A DNA stretch of 64,000 nt from an uncultured Pelagibacteraceae bacterium. GTDB taxonomy: Bacteria; Pseudomonadota; Alphaproteobacteria; Pelagibacterales; Pelagibacteraceae. Positions 1 to 10,872 of this stretch are shown one piece after another; position 1 is the first letter of the stretch; the number at the start of each line of letters is the position of its first letter. The notes beneath the pieces were generated by a model that was not told where the DNA came from, ran no database searches, and worked only from the letters and a program-made list of their open reading frames with translations. The stretch covers positions 1 to 64,000 of the forward strand of contig CACGMC010000004.1 of the NCBI GenBank assembly GCA_902574035.1, in the 5' to 3' direction. The translations under genes and the position numbers were made by a program.

Positions 1-1
1 T

Positions 2-685
2 CAGAGAGATATCAGACAGGGAGATATTTTTGAAATTTATTATGAGAAATTTTTAGATGATAACAATATTGTTAGAGATACTGGAAAGATTATTTACGCA
101 CACATGAATGTAAATAATAGAGAAATAAATCTTTACAATTTTAATGACGATAATGATAGTGGTTATTACGATATCAGCGGTAAGAGTATTGTTAAATCTT
201 TAATGAAAACACCTATTAACGGCGCTAGGCTCTCTTCATCCTTCGGTATGAGAAAGCATCCTATTCTTGGATTTAATAAAATGCATAGAGGAACAGATTT
301 TGCAGCCCCGATGGGGACTCCAATAATGGCCTCTGGTTCTGGAACCGTAACTCGAGCTCGATGGTGTGGAGGTGGAGGTAATTGCGTTAAAATTCGACAC
401 AACTCAACTTATGAAACTATTTATGCTCACATGTCAAAATTTGCAAGAGGTATTAAGGAAGGAAAAAAAGTCAAACAAGGTCAAATTATCGGTTATGTTG
501 GTTCGACAGGATTGTCTACTGGTCCACATTTGCATTATGAAGTTGTTGTTAACGGAAAAAAAGTAAATTCTCAAAAACTTAAATTACCGTCAGGAAAAAT
601 ATTAAAGAATAAGGCAAGAGAAAAGTTTGAGTTGGAAAGAATTAAAATTGATTTAAAACTTGCTGAACTAAGAATAAATAAATAA
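2..685 (+). CDS. M23 family metallopeptidase (5' end outside window)
   Basis: Lysostaphin-type (LytM/M23) peptidase domain, expected to cut peptidoglycan cross-links in the periplasm or to activate amidases. The frame is open from base 2 through the first ATG at 104, so that ATG is internal and the true start lies left of the window. Counting from base 104, the zinc ligands are His61 and Asp65 (HRGTDFAAP) and the HLH motif at residues 142-144, all intact; a glycine-rich GGGGN stretch precedes the active-site His109. A lysine-rich tail follows. The N-terminal domain is missing from view, so the subfamily cannot be fixed. Confidence 0.9.
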   Translation, partial: QRDIRQGDIFEIYYEKFLDDNNIVRDTGKIIYAHMNVNNREINLYNFNDDNDSGYYDISGKSIVKSLMKTPINGARLSSSFGMRKHPILGFNKMHRGTDFAAPMGTPIMASGSGTVTRARWCGGGGNCVKIRHNSTYETIYAHMSKFARGIKEGKKVKQGQIIGYVGSTGLSTGPHLHYEVVVNGKKVNSQKLKLPSGKILKNKAREKFELERIKIDLKLAELRINK

Positions 686-692
686 TTTAAAA

Positions 693-1061
693 TTAAATCT
701 CTTTATCTGAAGAAGTCTCCTGACTTATATCAACATTATTACTTTTGTCTGTTGTATTAACTGAAGACTGATTTTTGTAATTTATCTCAGCAAGTTTTCT
801 AGAATAGTGTTCAGCATGCTGTAGATAATTTTCAATTAAAACTGGATCTCCGCTACTTTGGGCATCTTTAGCAAGTTGTTGATATTTGGAAATAACCTTT
901 TCGATACTTAATGGATTGGATAAAGAGCCATTTCTATTAAAATTCCTATTTCCTGCATTATTAGAATAGTGACCATTTGATCCATGATTTGTTGATGATC
1001 TTCTTCTAAAATTATTCTTTTGTTGTCTGCCTCTAAAGTTTCTTCGTCTATTGTTAATCAT
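693..1061 (-). CDS. DUF4167 domain protein
   Basis: 122 residues. The N-terminal half is a low-complexity Arg/Asn-rich segment (RRRNFRGRQQ and several RNFNRN-like repeats), followed by a helical core with SSGDPVLIENYLQHAEHYSR, the hallmark of DUF4167, a family found next to prmC/prfA in alphaproteobacteria. The basic low-complexity part suggests RNA or nucleic-acid binding, but function is unknown. It is the last gene of the lysC-ispG-prfA-prmC minus-strand run, 7 nt after prmC. Confidence 0.85.
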   Translation of the reverse strand: MINNRRRNFRGRQQKNNFRRRSSTNHGSNGHYSNNAGNRNFNRNGSLSNPLSIEKVISKYQQLAKDAQSSGDPVLIENYLQHAEHYSRKLAEINYKNQSSVNTTDKSNNVDISQETSSDKEI

Positions 1062-1068
1062 AATTTAA

Positions 1069-1917
1069 TCAATAATGATTGAGTGTTGAAAATATACATC
1101 TTATATTATCTTTGTAGTCCCTAATAATAATTTTCTCTCTAAACTTGTTTAACTTTAAAATTTGTGAAACTTTTTTATATTGCCCATTTCCAATTTCTAA
1201 GGCGAGCATACCATTAATCTTTAAGATTTTCTTCGATTTGTAGATAACTTTTCTCATTACGTCAAGCCCATCATTTCCACCATCCAATGCTATTTTTGGC
1301 TCAAAATATTTAATACTATCATCTAGATTTTTTAAATCAGGACAAGATATATAGGGAGGATTTGAAACAATTAAATCGAATTTAGGGCCATTAAAATTGC
1401 TTATTGCTGATTTAATAAACTTTATTCTTTTGTAAGTATCATTAATTTTTGAGTTTTTTTTTGCAAGATTTAAAGCTTTTTGCGAAATATCAATTGCTAT
1501 ACCATTAGATCTTTTAAATTCTTGTAATAAAGATATGATAATACATCCCGATCCAGTTCCAATGTCCAAAATAAATGGATTTTTTCCTTTATAAAATTTT
1601 GTAAGAGTTTCGACCAAAATTTCTGTTTCAGGTCTTGGGATTAAAACATCTTTATTAACATCCAGCTTAATACTCCAAAATTCTTTTTGATTTAAAAGAT
1701 AAGCAACAGGCTCTTTGGCTATTCCGCGCCTAAAAATCAAATAATTATATGTTTTAATTTGGTTATGATTTAATTCAATATCAGATTTCACTAATAAATT
1801 TTCTCGTGATTTACTAGATGCTTTTGATAATAAAAGCTCAGCGTCGATAATATGAGACTTGATATTATTGTTTTTGAGAAAATTTGAACCTTTTTTAATT
1901 AATTCATTTGGTGTCAT
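1069..1917 (-). CDS. prmC: Peptide chain release factor N5-glutamine methyltransferase PrmC
   Basis: 282 residues, full length. PrmC methylates the glutamine of the GGQ motif of release factors RF1/RF2 using S-adenosylmethionine. Visible: an N-terminal helical domain, the SAM-binding motif DIGTGSG near residue 118 and the NPPY motif at residues 186-189 that holds the substrate glutamine. Its start codon shares a base with the stop of prfA, which encodes its substrate, so the two are probably co-translated. Confidence 0.97.
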   Translation of the reverse strand: MTPNELIKKGSNFLKNNNIKSHIIDAELLLSKASSKSRENLLVKSDIELNHNQIKTYNYLIFRRGIAKEPVAYLLNQKEFWSIKLDVNKDVLIPRPETEILVETLTKFYKGKNPFILDIGTGSGCIIISLLQEFKRSNGIAIDISQKALNLAKKNSKINDTYKRIKFIKSAISNFNGPKFDLIVSNPPYISCPDLKNLDDSIKYFEPKIALDGGNDGLDVMRKVIYKSKKILKINGMLALEIGNGQYKKVSQILKLNKFREKIIIRDYKDNIRCIFSTLNHY

Positions 1918-2990
1918 TAAGTAAGCTCTTGTAATTTTAAGTTTTGATCTTTAAGTCTAAGACTCTCATTCATTTCTTCGTGAATTTCACCACTTAAAAA
2001 CTCGTCTAACTTATGTAACGTTAGATTTATTCTATGATCGGTTACTCTTCCTTGAGGGAAATTATATGTTCTTATTCTTTCAGATCTATCGCCGCTTCCG
2101 ATTTGATTTTTTCTATTTTCAGATCTTTCTCTATCTTTTTTTTGTCTCTCCGCCTCGTAAACTCTAGCTCTTAAGATCTTTAAAGCTTTAGCTTTGTTTT
2201 TATGTTGAGATTTTTCATCCTGTTGACTAACAACAACTCCTGTAGGCAAGTGAGTAATTCTTACCGCGCTATCAGTAGTATTAACTGATTGACCCCCAGG
2301 ACCTCCTGAGCGAAAAACGTCTATTCTTAAATCGCTATCTTTTATTTTGATATCTACTTCCTCAGCTTCAGGTAATACTGCGACCGTGGCTGCAGAAGTA
2401 TGGACTCTACCTTGAGTTTCAGTGTCAGGTACTCTTTGTACTCTATGTACGCCCGACTCATATTTTAAGTAAGAATAAATATCACTTCCCGTTACAGAAA
2501 AAATAATTTCTTTAAAACCTCCAGCTTCACTTTTTGAAATATTTATAATTTCCATCTTCCATTTTTTTTTTGAGCAAACCTTCTCATACATTTTAAATAA
2601 ATCTGAACAAAATAAAGTTGCCTCTAATCCGCCTGTTCCTGCTCTTATTTCTACTATAGCATTTTTTTTGTCATCCAAATCTTTTGGTAAAAGAAATATT
2701 TTAAGTTTATTTTCATTAATTTCGTGCTGCTTATTAAGTTCTATTAATTCCTTTTTTGCTAAATCTACCATCTCTTTGTCACTGTTTTCATCGTTAATGA
2801 TATTTTCTAAATCTTTTTTTTCATCTATAAAATTGAGATAACCATTAGCATTTTTAAGAATAATGCCAAGCTCAGAATACTCTTTAGATTTTTCAGCAAA
2901 ATTTTTTGGATCAATATTTCCACTAGAAAGTTCTTTTTCTATAGAGTTATGTTTTGAAACAATCGCTTCAACTTTGTCTTTAGGTATCAT
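1917..2990 (-). CDS. prfA: Peptide chain release factor 1
   Basis: 357 residues, normal length. RF1 ends translation at UAA and UAG codons. The catalytic GGQ lies at residues 232-234 and the codon-recognition tripeptide PDT at 188-190 (PxT type, so RF1 rather than RF2, which uses SPF). It overlaps prmC by one base and follows ispG by 5 nt (counting from the chosen start), forming a tight minus-strand operon. Confidence 0.97.
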   Translation of the reverse strand: MIPKDKVEAIVSKHNSIEKELSSGNIDPKNFAEKSKEYSELGIILKNANGYLNFIDEKKDLENIINDENSDKEMVDLAKKELIELNKQHEINENKLKIFLLPKDLDDKKNAIVEIRAGTGGLEATLFCSDLFKMYEKVCSKKKWKMEIINISKSEAGGFKEIIFSVTGSDIYSYLKYESGVHRVQRVPDTETQGRVHTSAATVAVLPEAEEVDIKIKDSDLRIDVFRSGGPGGQSVNTTDSAVRITHLPTGVVVSQQDEKSQHKNKAKALKILRARVYEAERQKKDRERSENRKNQIGSGDRSERIRTYNFPQGRVTDHRINLTLHKLDEFLSGEIHEEMNESLRLKDQNLKLQELT

Positions 2991-2992
2991 AG

Positions 2993-4087
2993 TTAATTAT
3001 TTTTTTCTTTGACCTTTTCTTCAACTAATTTTACCACTTGAGTTATAATCTCTTCATTAACGACCTTTTTATGTGGTATACCTGATAAATATAGTAAATT
3101 ACTATCGTTCCCACCACCCGTAATTCCTATTTCTGTTTGCGCAGCTTCTCCAGGACCATTAACTACACAACCAATTATAGATAAAGTTATAGGTTTTTTT
3201 ATATGAGATAATTTTTTTTCTAATGCTTTGACTGTTTCAATAACTGGAAAAGCTTGTCTAGCACAAGATGGGCAAGATATTATTTTTACCCCTCTTGATC
3301 TTATATTTAAAGATTTTAAAATTTCGTATCCAGCTTTAATTTCCTCCTCAGGATCTGCTGAAAGTGAGACTCTAATAGTATCGCCAATTCCGTTCATTAA
3401 TAAATGTCCCATTCCAATTGATGATTTAATACTGCCGGTAATTAAACCACCAGCCTCTGTTATCCCAAGATGTAAAGGGTAATCGCATGATTTAGAAAGC
3501 ATCTCGTATGACCTGATTGCTAAGAAAATATCTGAAGACTTAACGCTTAATTTAAAATTAAAAAAATTATTATCCTCAAATAATTTTACATTATAAATTG
3601 CGCTTTCTACTAATGCTTCGGGACATGGCTCTTTATACTTGTCCAATAATTTTTTTTCTAACGATCCTGCATTAACACCTACTCTGATGGAGCAATTATA
3701 ATCTTTAGCAGCTTTCACAACATCTAAAACTCTGTCTTTAGATCCAATATTTCCTGGATTAATTCTTAGACATGCTGCTCCATTTTTAGCGGCCTCTATA
3801 GCTCTCTTATAATGAAAATGTATATCTGCAACTATTGGAACATTAACATTTTTAATAATATCTTTTAGTGAATGGGTAGAGCTTTCGTCTGGGCATGATA
3901 CTCTTACTATATCAGCTCCTTTTTCCTCTAGACGATTAATTTGATCAATAGTAGATTTAGCATCAGAGGTTAAAGTGTTAGTCATCGATTGAACGCTGAT
4001 AGGTGCGTCACCTCCAACTAAAACCTTGCCTACATTTATAACTTTAGTTTTCTTTCTTTTTACTTCTCTGTAGGGTCTTAACTCCAT
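2993..4087 (-). CDS. ispG: 4-hydroxy-3-methylbut-2-enyl diphosphate synthase (IspG/GcpE)
   Basis: Radical-type [4Fe-4S] reductase of the non-mevalonate (MEP) isoprenoid pathway, converting the cyclic diphosphate MEcPP to HMBPP. The cluster ligands are in SCPSCAR and the downstream GCVVNGPGE segment. I chose the ATG at 4087 (protein begins MELRPYREV, 364 residues): the frame is open further upstream to 4147, but that would run through the end of lysC, whereas 4087 lies one base after the lysC stop codon. Confidence 0.95.
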   Translation of the reverse strand: MELRPYREVKRKKTKVINVGKVLVGGDAPISVQSMTNTLTSDAKSTIDQINRLEEKGADIVRVSCPDESSTHSLKDIIKNVNVPIVADIHFHYKRAIEAAKNGAACLRINPGNIGSKDRVLDVVKAAKDYNCSIRVGVNAGSLEKKLLDKYKEPCPEALVESAIYNVKLFEDNNFFNFKLSVKSSDIFLAIRSYEMLSKSCDYPLHLGITEAGGLITGSIKSSIGMGHLLMNGIGDTIRVSLSADPEEEIKAGYEILKSLNIRSRGVKIISCPSCARQAFPVIETVKALEKKLSHIKKPITLSIIGCVVNGPGEAAQTEIGITGGGNDSNLLYLSGIPHKKVVNEEIITQVVKLVEEKVKEKNN

Positions 4088-4088
4088 A

Positions 4089-5300
4089 TTAATCCAAATT
4101 AAATATATTATGTAATTTTTTAACCGCTTGAACTGTGAATACTTCATCTATAATAACTGAAATTTTAATTTCTGAAGTTGATATAGCTAAAATGTTAATT
4201 TTTTCTTCTGCTAAAGCTCTAAACATTTTATATGTTACACCAGGGGTTGTTACCATTCCAGCTCCAACAATTGAAATTTTTGATACATTGTTTTTATAAC
4301 TTAAATTTTTAAATTTAATATTATTATTTTTTTTCAATATTTCTAGAGATTTCACAAGATCTTCTCTTTTAGTCGTGAAAGTGATGTCGGTGGTTTTGCC
4401 ATCAGATGATACATTTTGAATTACCATATCAATATTTATTTGATTTTTTCCAAATGGCTCAAAAATTTCTGCAGCCACTCCTGGTTTATCTTCCACTGCT
4501 TGAAGTGTAATTTTTGCGTCATCTTTTGAATAGGCTACTCCAGTCACTGCCTTACTATAATCTAAATTATCTTTGTTGAAAATCTTTGTTCCTTGACGAT
4601 CAGTAAACGTTGATCTCACCTGTAAAGGAATGTCATAAATCATAGCAGTTTGCACTGCTGAAGATTGCATTACTTTAGCTCCTAGAGAGGAAAGTTCTAG
4701 CATTTCCTCATAGGATATTTTGTCAATTTTTTTAGCTACTGGAATTTTGTTTGGATCAGTTGAATATATTCCATCAACATCAGTATATATTTCACAACTG
4801 TCAGTATCAAAAATTTTTGCAATAGCTACTGCAGTTGCGTCCGATCCTCCTCTTCCAATAGTAGTTATATCACCTGAACTAGATATTCCTTGATATCCAG
4901 GGATAACAGCTATTCCTCCGCTAGATAAATAATTATTAATTTTAGTTACATTCATATTAATTATTCTAGCATTGTTATTCTCTCCATCTGTTAAAATTGG
5001 AATTTGCCAGTTCATAAAAGATTTTGTCTTTATTCCCATTTCATTCAAAGCTCCAGATATCAAGGCGCAAGTTACTTGTTCACCAGTTGATAACAAAACA
5101 TCAAGCTCTCTTTTTGAAAAATTTTTTGAAACCGATTTTGATAATGATATTAACTCATTGGTTTTTCCAGCCATAGCGGAGACAACTACGATAATTTTGT
5201 TACCAAGATCGGACTCTTTTTTAATAATTTTTGCCGCATGTTTTATTCTATCAGTAGAGCCAACTGATGTACCGCCAAATTTAAGGACTTTTTTTTTCAT
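4089..5300 (-). CDS. lysC: Aspartate kinase
   Basis: 403 residues. It phosphorylates aspartate, the first step to lysine/diaminopimelate, threonine and methionine. The N-terminal kinase domain starts with KFGGTSVGS (residues 7-15) and contains the [13 protein letters not shown] nucleotide-binding segment; the C-terminal third holds two ACT domains, which normally give feedback control by lysine or threonine. The product feeds dapD/dapE located 16 kb away. First gene of a minus-strand run and divergent from ubiG across about 52 nt that must hold both promoters. Confidence 0.96.
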   Translation of the reverse strand: MKKKVLKFGGTSVGSTDRIKHAAKIIKKESDLGNKIIVVVSAMAGKTNELISLSKSVSKNFSKRELDVLLSTGEQVTCALISGALNEMGIKTKSFMNWQIPILTDGENNNARIINMNVTKINNYLSSGGIAVIPGYQGISSSGDITTIGRGGSDATAVAIAKIFDTDSCEIYTDVDGIYSTDPNKIPVAKKIDKISYEEMLELSSLGAKVMQSSAVQTAMIYDIPLQVRSTFTDRQGTKIFNKDNLDYSKAVTGVAYSKDDAKITLQAVEDKPGVAAEIFEPFGKNQINIDMVIQNVSSDGKTTDITFTTKREDLVKSLEILKKNNNIKFKNLSYKNNVSKISIVGAGMVTTPGVTYKMFRALAEEKINILAISTSEIKISVIIDEVFTVQAVKKLHNIFNLD

Positions 5301-5352
5301 AATTTAGTTTTAGTATAGTATGTATATAGATAATTAAATACTTTAAAAAAAT

Positions 5353-6075
5353 ATGAGTACAATAAATAAAGAGGAAATTCAAAAATTTTCAAAACTTGCG
5401 GAAGAATGGTGGGATGTGACGGGTAAATTTAAACCTCTTCATATGTTTAATCCCATCAGAATTGAATATATTTTAGAAAAAACTTCAAACCATTTTAAAA
5501 TAAAAGATAAAAATCTGCCCCTGAAAGGGCTAAATTTTTTAGATATTGGTTGTGGTGGAGGATTAATTTCTGAGCCTATGTGTAGACTTGGAGCAAATGT
5601 AACAGGAATAGATGCCTCCTTAAAAAATATAAAAGTTGCTGAAACTCATGCAAAAAAAAATAATATTAAAATAAATTATTTTAATGCTTCACCGGAAGAA
5701 CTTTCTGACGATAAAAAATTCGATGTGATTTTAAATCTTGAAATAGTTGAACATGTAAAAGATGTCGATTTATACTTTAAAAGTTGTACTAAGTTGTTGA
5801 AAAAAAATGGGTTAATGTTCACAGCAACTCTTAATCGAACCTTTACCTCTTTTGTAAAAGCAATTATTGGAGCTGAATATGTATTGAGATGGTTGCCGAT
5901 CGGGACTCACGATTGGAATAAGTTTTTAAAACCAAAAGAGATTGAGGAAAAAATAAATAAGTTAAACTTTTCTATTCAAGAGGTTAAAGGATTAGAGTTT
6001 AATCCGTTTACTCAAAAATGGAAAAGGTCAAAAAATCTCTCTGTAAATTATATTATTGTAAGCGTAAAAAATTAA
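5353..6075 (+). CDS. ubiG: Ubiquinone biosynthesis O-methyltransferase UbiG
   Basis: 240 residues, full length. Class I SAM-dependent methyltransferase that performs both O-methylations of the ubiquinone ring. Visible are the N-terminal FSKLAEEWWD segment typical of UbiG, the SAM-binding DIGCGGG motif, the LNLEIVEHV motif, and the RTFTSF and LPIGTHDW segments of the family. Its last 4 bases overlap the convergent DUF1178 gene. Confidence 0.96.
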   Translation: MSTINKEEIQKFSKLAEEWWDVTGKFKPLHMFNPIRIEYILEKTSNHFKIKDKNLPLKGLNFLDIGCGGGLISEPMCRLGANVTGIDASLKNIKVAETHAKKNNIKINYFNASPEELSDDKKFDVILNLEIVEHVKDVDLYFKSCTKLLKKNGLMFTATLNRTFTSFVKAIIGAEYVLRWLPIGTHDWNKFLKPKEIEEKINKLNFSIQEVKGLEFNPFTQKWKRSKNLSVNYIIVSVKN

Positions 6076-6494
6076 TTGTCTTTTTCTACCCAAGGAATAC
6101 TTACTAAATCTATGCCTTCTTCTTTAAGCTCTTCCCTTTGTTCTTCAGTTGTTGTGCCGTAGATATTTTTTTTACTCTTTTTATCGTAATAAACTTCACG
6201 AACTTTATTAGCAAAGTTATGATCTACATATTCAAAATTTTTCTCCACAAATTTACGTAAGTTTTGAAGATCTTTTTTAAACTTTTTCATCTCATTGATT
6301 GAAATTTCATTTTTTTTATTTTGCATTTTTGAATTAACTACCCTAGGCGCCATAATTGACTTTTCAACTTTTTTTGATTGGCAAAAAATACATTCAATCA
6401 AGTTCTTATTTTTTAATTTTTCAAAATCACGAGAGTCAGAAAACCAGCTTTCAAATTCATGTTTATTTTCACATTTGAGATTGTATTTTATCAT
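6072..6494 (-). CDS. DUF1178 family protein
   Basis: 140 residues. It starts MIKYNLKCENKHEFESWF and carries a CxxC pair (CIFCQSKKVEKS) that with the first cysteine resembles the small zinc-ribbon start of DUF1178 proteins; the C-terminal EEGIDLVSIPW is also characteristic. Function unknown. In other alphaproteobacteria it sits near carbon-nitrogen hydrolase and ubiG genes, consistent with the convergent ubiG here. Confidence 0.85.
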   Translation of the reverse strand: MIKYNLKCENKHEFESWFSDSRDFEKLKNKNLIECIFCQSKKVEKSIMAPRVVNSKMQNKKNEISINEMKKFKKDLQNLRKFVEKNFEYVDHNFANKVREVYYDKKSKKNIYGTTTEEQREELKEEGIDLVSIPWVEKDN

Positions 6495-6524
6495 TCTTAA
6501 TAAATAATATTTATATAAAAAATT

Positions 6525-7835
6525 TCAAGTCGAATTTTTATAATCTGCATTAATATCGATATAGTCATGAGTAAAGTCACATGTAAAACATTCGAAAAAC
6601 TCCGAGCCTGAATTTAAGTTTACCTCAATAAGAATTGAGTCCCATTTCATGTATTCTCTTACTTTTTTAAAATCGATATCCGCTATAGTCGCTCCGTTTT
6701 CAGCTAAAAGAAACTCGCCAAATTTTATTGAGACTTTATTCTTATCAATTTTTTCTCCTGACTTACCTATACCCATAATTACTCTTCCCCAATTAGGATC
6801 TTCGCCAGCAACTGCGGTTTTTACAAGCGGCGACTCTGCAACCGAAAAAGCTATTTTTTTTGCACTAGAAACAGATTTTGCGTTTATAACTTTTACTGTT
6901 AAAAACTTTTTTGCCCCTTCTCCGTCAACAACTACTTGTTTTGCCAAATTCAAACAAACACTTTTCAAAGATGATTCAAATTTTTGAATTACTGGATCAG
7001 TTATCCCCCTATTGTGTCCAATCTTTATTTTTCTTGTTGAAAAAATAGAGACCATATCATTAGTAGATTGATCGCTATCAACTGTAATAGCATTAAATGT
7101 GTTGGCCACTGCTTTCTTTAACAGTGTCTTTAACAAGTTGGAAGGTATGTCAGCATCAGTAAAAATAAAAGAGAGCATAGTTGCTAGATTAGGAGCAATC
7201 ATTCCTGAGCCTTTTGCAATAGCTGCAATACGAATTATTTTATTATTAAAGGTAAATTCTTCGTAAGCTAATTTTGGTTTCGTATCTGTTGTCATTATGG
7301 CAGATGCTGTTTTTATCCATATTAATTTATTTTGATCATCTCTTAATCTTGAAACTAAATTCTCGATACTATTGGTTACTTGGTCTACCGGGAATGTTTC
7401 GCCAATTACACCTGTTGATGCAAAAAGAAGATCTTTAATTTTTACTGTTTCAGATATACCTTCTTCTTTTTTTGATTCCCTTAAAGTTAAATTTTTTGCT
7501 AGACTTTTTGCTACAGTTTCTATCGAGTCATATCCTTGCTTCCCGGTAAATGTATTGGCATTTTTAGTATTTACCAATAAAGCCTTTACCATTTTTTTAT
7601 TAGATTTCTCATTCCAAGTAATAGTTTCTGAAACAATTGAGTTTGTAGTAGTAAGTGTCGCGTAGTTAGCTCCCTCTTTAAAATAAAAGAGTGCTATGTC
7701 ATCTCTTCCATTGTTGTAAAGATCTGCTGATATAGAGGAAACTTCTAAGCCATCCAAAGGCTTAAGATCTTGAAATTCACCCATTTTTGATAATTTGGTT
7801 TTATCTGAAAGAAAGTTTTTTAAATTTATTGTCAT
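6525..7835 (-). CDS. argJ: Glutamate N-acetyltransferase / amino-acid acetyltransferase ArgJ
   Basis: 436 residues. ArgJ transfers the acetyl group from N-acetylornithine to glutamate, recycling acetyl in arginine synthesis. It is an N-terminal nucleophile enzyme that cleaves itself before the threonine in the ATMLSF motif (preceded by KGSGMIAPN), which is intact; GEDPNWGRVIMG is also conserved. Together with argB at 18.9 kb it supports a cyclic acetyl pathway. It is transcribed away from secA across only 44 nt. Confidence 0.96.
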   Translation of the reverse strand: MTINLKNFLSDKTKLSKMGEFQDLKPLDGLEVSSISADLYNNGRDDIALFYFKEGANYATLTTTNSIVSETITWNEKSNKKMVKALLVNTKNANTFTGKQGYDSIETVAKSLAKNLTLRESKKEEGISETVKIKDLLFASTGVIGETFPVDQVTNSIENLVSRLRDDQNKLIWIKTASAIMTTDTKPKLAYEEFTFNNKIIRIAAIAKGSGMIAPNLATMLSFIFTDADIPSNLLKTLLKKAVANTFNAITVDSDQSTNDMVSIFSTRKIKIGHNRGITDPVIQKFESSLKSVCLNLAKQVVVDGEGAKKFLTVKVINAKSVSSAKKIAFSVAESPLVKTAVAGEDPNWGRVIMGIGKSGEKIDKNKVSIKFGEFLLAENGATIADIDFKKVREYMKWDSILIEVNLNSGSEFFECFTCDFTHDYIDINADYKNST

Positions 7836-7879
7836 TGTTACTATTTAATTTAAGTTATAAATACATATATAGAATATTA

Positions 7880-10423
7880 ATGAACTTATTTACAGCAGCA
7901 TTTAGTAAAATATTTAAGGGTGGTAATCAACAGGTATTAGACAAAATTAAACCTTTGATTAATGAAATCAATAATAAGGAAAAATCAATATCGTCATTAA
8001 AGGATCAAGATTTTAAGGAAAAAACTCATTCTTTAAAAAAACAAGTTTCTGCAGGTGTAAAATTGGATAAGCTTATTCCAGAAAGCTTTTCCCTTGTAAG
8101 AGAAGCAGCCAAAAGAGTTTTAGGAGAGAGACATTTTGATGTTCAGTTGGCCGGAGGTATAATTCTTCATCAAGGGAAAATTGCAGAGATGAAAACAGGA
8201 GAAGGAAAAACCCTTGTTTCTACACTGCCAGCTTATTTAAACTCCTTAAGTGGAAAAGGGGTACACATAGTAACTGTAAATGATTACTTAGCCAAAAGAG
8301 ACTCGGAGTGGATGGGAAAAGTTTTTGAATACTTAGGGACTTCTACTGGATGCGTAACTTCAAATTTAGAAGATAATCAAAGAATGAAAAATTATAATTG
8401 TGATATCACTTACGGTACCAACAACGAGCTAGGTTTTGATTATCTTAGAGACAATATGAAATATGATTTGAATGAAATGGTACAAAGAGATCATAATTTT
8501 TGTATTGTTGATGAAGTTGATAGTATTTTAATTGATGAGTCTAGAACGCCTTTAATCATCTCTGGTAAAGTTGAAGATAAAAGCAACTTATATTTAACAG
8601 CGAATGAATTTGTACTTAAATTACAAAAAAAAGATTATGATTTGGATGAGAAAAATAAAAATGCAATTTTAACGGATTTAGGAATAGATAAAATAGAAAA
8701 ACTCGCTATTCAAAAACGAATGCTTAAAAACAATAATTTTTATGATCCTCAAAATTTAAATTTAGTTCATCATGTTAATCAGTCGTTAAAAGCTAATTTA
8801 TTATTTAAAAAAGACAAAGACTACATTGTTAAAGATGAAAAAGTTCAAATTATTGATGAGTTTACTGGAAGAATTTTGAGTGGAAGAAGATATTCCGATG
8901 GTCTTCATCAGGCAATTGAAGCAAAAGAGAACGTAAATATTCAAGAAGAGAATCAAACTTTAGCTTCTATAACCTATCAAAATTATTTTAGATTATACAA
9001 AAAATTAGCAGGAATGACTGGAACTGCATTAACTGAGTCTGAAGAGTTCTTTGATATTTACAAATTAAATGTAGTGTCAATCCCTACTAATAACAAAATG
9101 GTACGTAAAGACTTAAATGATTTAATATTTCGAACTGAACAAGAAAAATATAATGCTATAACTAATAAAATTCTTGAATGTAATAAAACTGGCCAACCTA
9201 TCTTAGTAGGAACAACAAGCATAGAAAAATCTGAAGAGATCTCTCAATTTCTTAAAGAAAAAAAATTAAAACACAATATATTAAATGCTAAATTTCATGA
9301 AGAAGAGGCAAAAATTATCGCGGAAGCAGGTAAAGTTAATGCAATTACTATCGCTACAAATATGGCGGGAAGAGGCACGGACATTAAGCTTGGGGGAAAA
9401 ACAGATAATAATTTAAAAGAAGACACAAATAAACAAGAGACTGAAAAAAATGAGAGTAAGGTTAAATCAATTGGTGGCTTATGTGTAATAGGAACAGAAA
9501 GACATGAAAGTAGGAGAATAGACAATCAGCTGAGAGGGAGGTCAGGAAGACAAGGAGACCCGGGGACCTCAGTTTTTTATATAAGTTTACAGGATGAATT
9601 AATGAGGCTTTTTGGTGGAGACCAAATAGACAATGTTTTGAAAAAACTTGGGTTAAAAGAAAACGAGTCAATTGATCATCCTTGGATAAATAAAGCTATG
9701 GAAAGAGCCCAAAAAAAAGTTGAAGCTAGAAATTTCGATATAAGAAAAACACTTATTAAATTCGATGACGTAATGAATGATCAAAGGCAAGTAATTTTTA
9801 GCCAAAGACTCAACATTTTAAAACAATCTGATATTTATGAAATGTTAAAAGATTTTATTAATGAGTTGTCGAAAAAATTACTCAAAATTAAGATAGATTT
9901 TAAAACTTCAAACGATGAAAAAACTTTTTTTGCTGGAGTGAAGAATTTTACAGGAAATGCCATTAACGATGAGGAATTAAAAAAATATGGGCATTTAGAA
10001 GATAAAGAATTTTTAAAAAAAATATTAGACATTTTTAATCAAAAAAGAGAGCAAAAAATAAAATTAATTGGATCTAATCAATATAAGGATTTAGAAAAAA
10101 AGATATTTTTACAAATTTTAGACTTTTCATGGAGAGCTCATATACAATATTTGGAACAACTAAGACAAGTAATTGGATTAAGAAGTTATGGTCAAAGAGA
10201 CCCTCTGTCAGAGTTTAAAAAAGAAGCATTTACTCTATTTGAGATATTGTTGGAGAAAGTAAAAACAGATGTTATCAAATTTCTTTTAAATATGAACCTA
10301 GTTCTATCTAATGAAAAAGAAAATAAAGCTCAACCTCTAGAAACTAATAAGAAGGTGGGGAGAAATGAAAAATGCCCTTGTGGTTCTGGAAAAAAATACA
10401 AACATTGTTGTGGATCAGTATAA
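7880..10423 (+). CDS. secA: Preprotein translocase ATPase SecA
   Basis: 847 residues from the ATG at 7880. SecA drives export of unfolded proteins through SecYEG. Walker A is GEGKT at residues 107-111; the DEVD box of the DEAD motor, the IDEFTGR/GRRYSDGLHQAIEAKE segment and the IATNMAGRGTDI motif are all present, and the C-terminus ends in the zinc-binding CPCGSGKKYKHCCG used for SecB and phospholipid contact. The frame is open upstream to 7787, inside argJ; the start MNLFTAAFSKIF fits the family. Confidence 0.97.
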   Translation: MNLFTAAFSKIFKGGNQQVLDKIKPLINEINNKEKSISSLKDQDFKEKTHSLKKQVSAGVKLDKLIPESFSLVREAAKRVLGERHFDVQLAGGIILHQGKIAEMKTGEGKTLVSTLPAYLNSLSGKGVHIVTVNDYLAKRDSEWMGKVFEYLGTSTGCVTSNLEDNQRMKNYNCDITYGTNNELGFDYLRDNMKYDLNEMVQRDHNFCIVDEVDSILIDESRTPLIISGKVEDKSNLYLTANEFVLKLQKKDYDLDEKNKNAILTDLGIDKIEKLAIQKRMLKNNNFYDPQNLNLVHHVNQSLKANLLFKKDKDYIVKDEKVQIIDEFTGRILSGRRYSDGLHQAIEAKENVNIQEENQTLASITYQNYFRLYKKLAGMTGTALTESEEFFDIYKLNVVSIPTNNKMVRKDLNDLIFRTEQEKYNAITNKILECNKTGQPILVGTTSIEKSEEISQFLKEKKLKHNILNAKFHEEEAKIIAEAGKVNAITIATNMAGRGTDIKLGGKTDNNLKEDTNKQETEKNESKVKSIGGLCVIGTERHESRRIDNQLRGRSGRQGDPGTSVFYISLQDELMRLFGGDQIDNVLKKLGLKENESIDHPWINKAMERAQKKVEARNFDIRKTLIKFDDVMNDQRQVIFSQRLNILKQSDIYEMLKDFINELSKKLLKIKIDFKTSNDEKTFFAGVKNFTGNAINDEELKKYGHLEDKEFLKKILDIFNQKREQKIKLIGSNQYKDLEKKIFLQILDFSWRAHIQYLEQLRQVIGLRSYGQRDPLSEFKKEAFTLFEILLEKVKTDVIKFLLNMNLVLSNEKENKAQPLETNKKVGRNEKCPCGSGKKYKHCCGSV

Positions 10424-10867
10424 TTAGAAAAAAGGGTCATAAGCCCATTGCAATAAAGCTTGTCTTTGTCTTTTCCTACATTCTAAATCGCCTTCATCAC
10501 AATTTTTTTTTATTGCCGGCCCATGTCTATCCCCAAAGGCTTTCCATCTTTTAATTTGGATAATATCGACTTCTGGTATTCTTCTTCCATTTTTAAATCT
10601 ACAAAACCATTGAAACCATCCTAAAGGGTCTTGTTTAAAGATCCAGCCCTTATCAACCCACTCCTTCCTTGATAAACCAGACTCAATTTTAAAACGATTT
10701 AAATTTACATCAAATTTTTTACTCATTTTTGCATTTTTAAACCATTCTTTCGGGAACTCTTTGATACTACCGTCAACAAAATATGAACCACCAAAAACTC
10801 CTAGCTCCAACATTTTTTTTGGAGTCAGTTGTGGCTTAAAAATTTTATAAATTTCTTTCTCGTTCAT
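10424..10867 (-). CDS. Conserved hypothetical protein
   Basis: 147 residues, soluble, rich in Trp, Arg and Lys. The C-terminal half, with [26 protein letters not shown], a [19 protein letters not shown] segment and YDPFF, looks like a strongly conserved core; I remember similar proteins of unknown function in many bacteria but cannot name a family. The start lies 5 nt after the encoded CCA of tRNA-Phe, so it is probably transcribed from the infA/tRNA-Phe message and released by tRNA processing. It ends directly against the stop of convergent secA. Confidence 0.75.
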   Translation of the reverse strand: MNEKEIYKIFKPQLTPKKMLELGVFGGSYFVDGSIKEFPKEWFKNAKMSKKFDVNLNRFKIESGLSRKEWVDKGWIFKQDPLGWFQWFCRFKNGRRIPEVDIIQIKRWKAFGDRHGPAIKKNCDEGDLECRKRQRQALLQWAYDPFF

Positions 10868-10872
10868 TTTGG

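Noticed and set aside
4088-4147. Longer N-terminus of IspG
   Set aside because: The extension would overlap the end of lysC and has no family similarity; MELRPYREV at 4087 matches the IspG start and sits one base after the lysC stop.
7787-7879. Longer N-terminus of SecA
   Set aside because: It would lie within the start of argJ on the other strand and adds a non-family hydrophobic stretch; SecA normally starts close to the MNLFTAAFSKIF segment.
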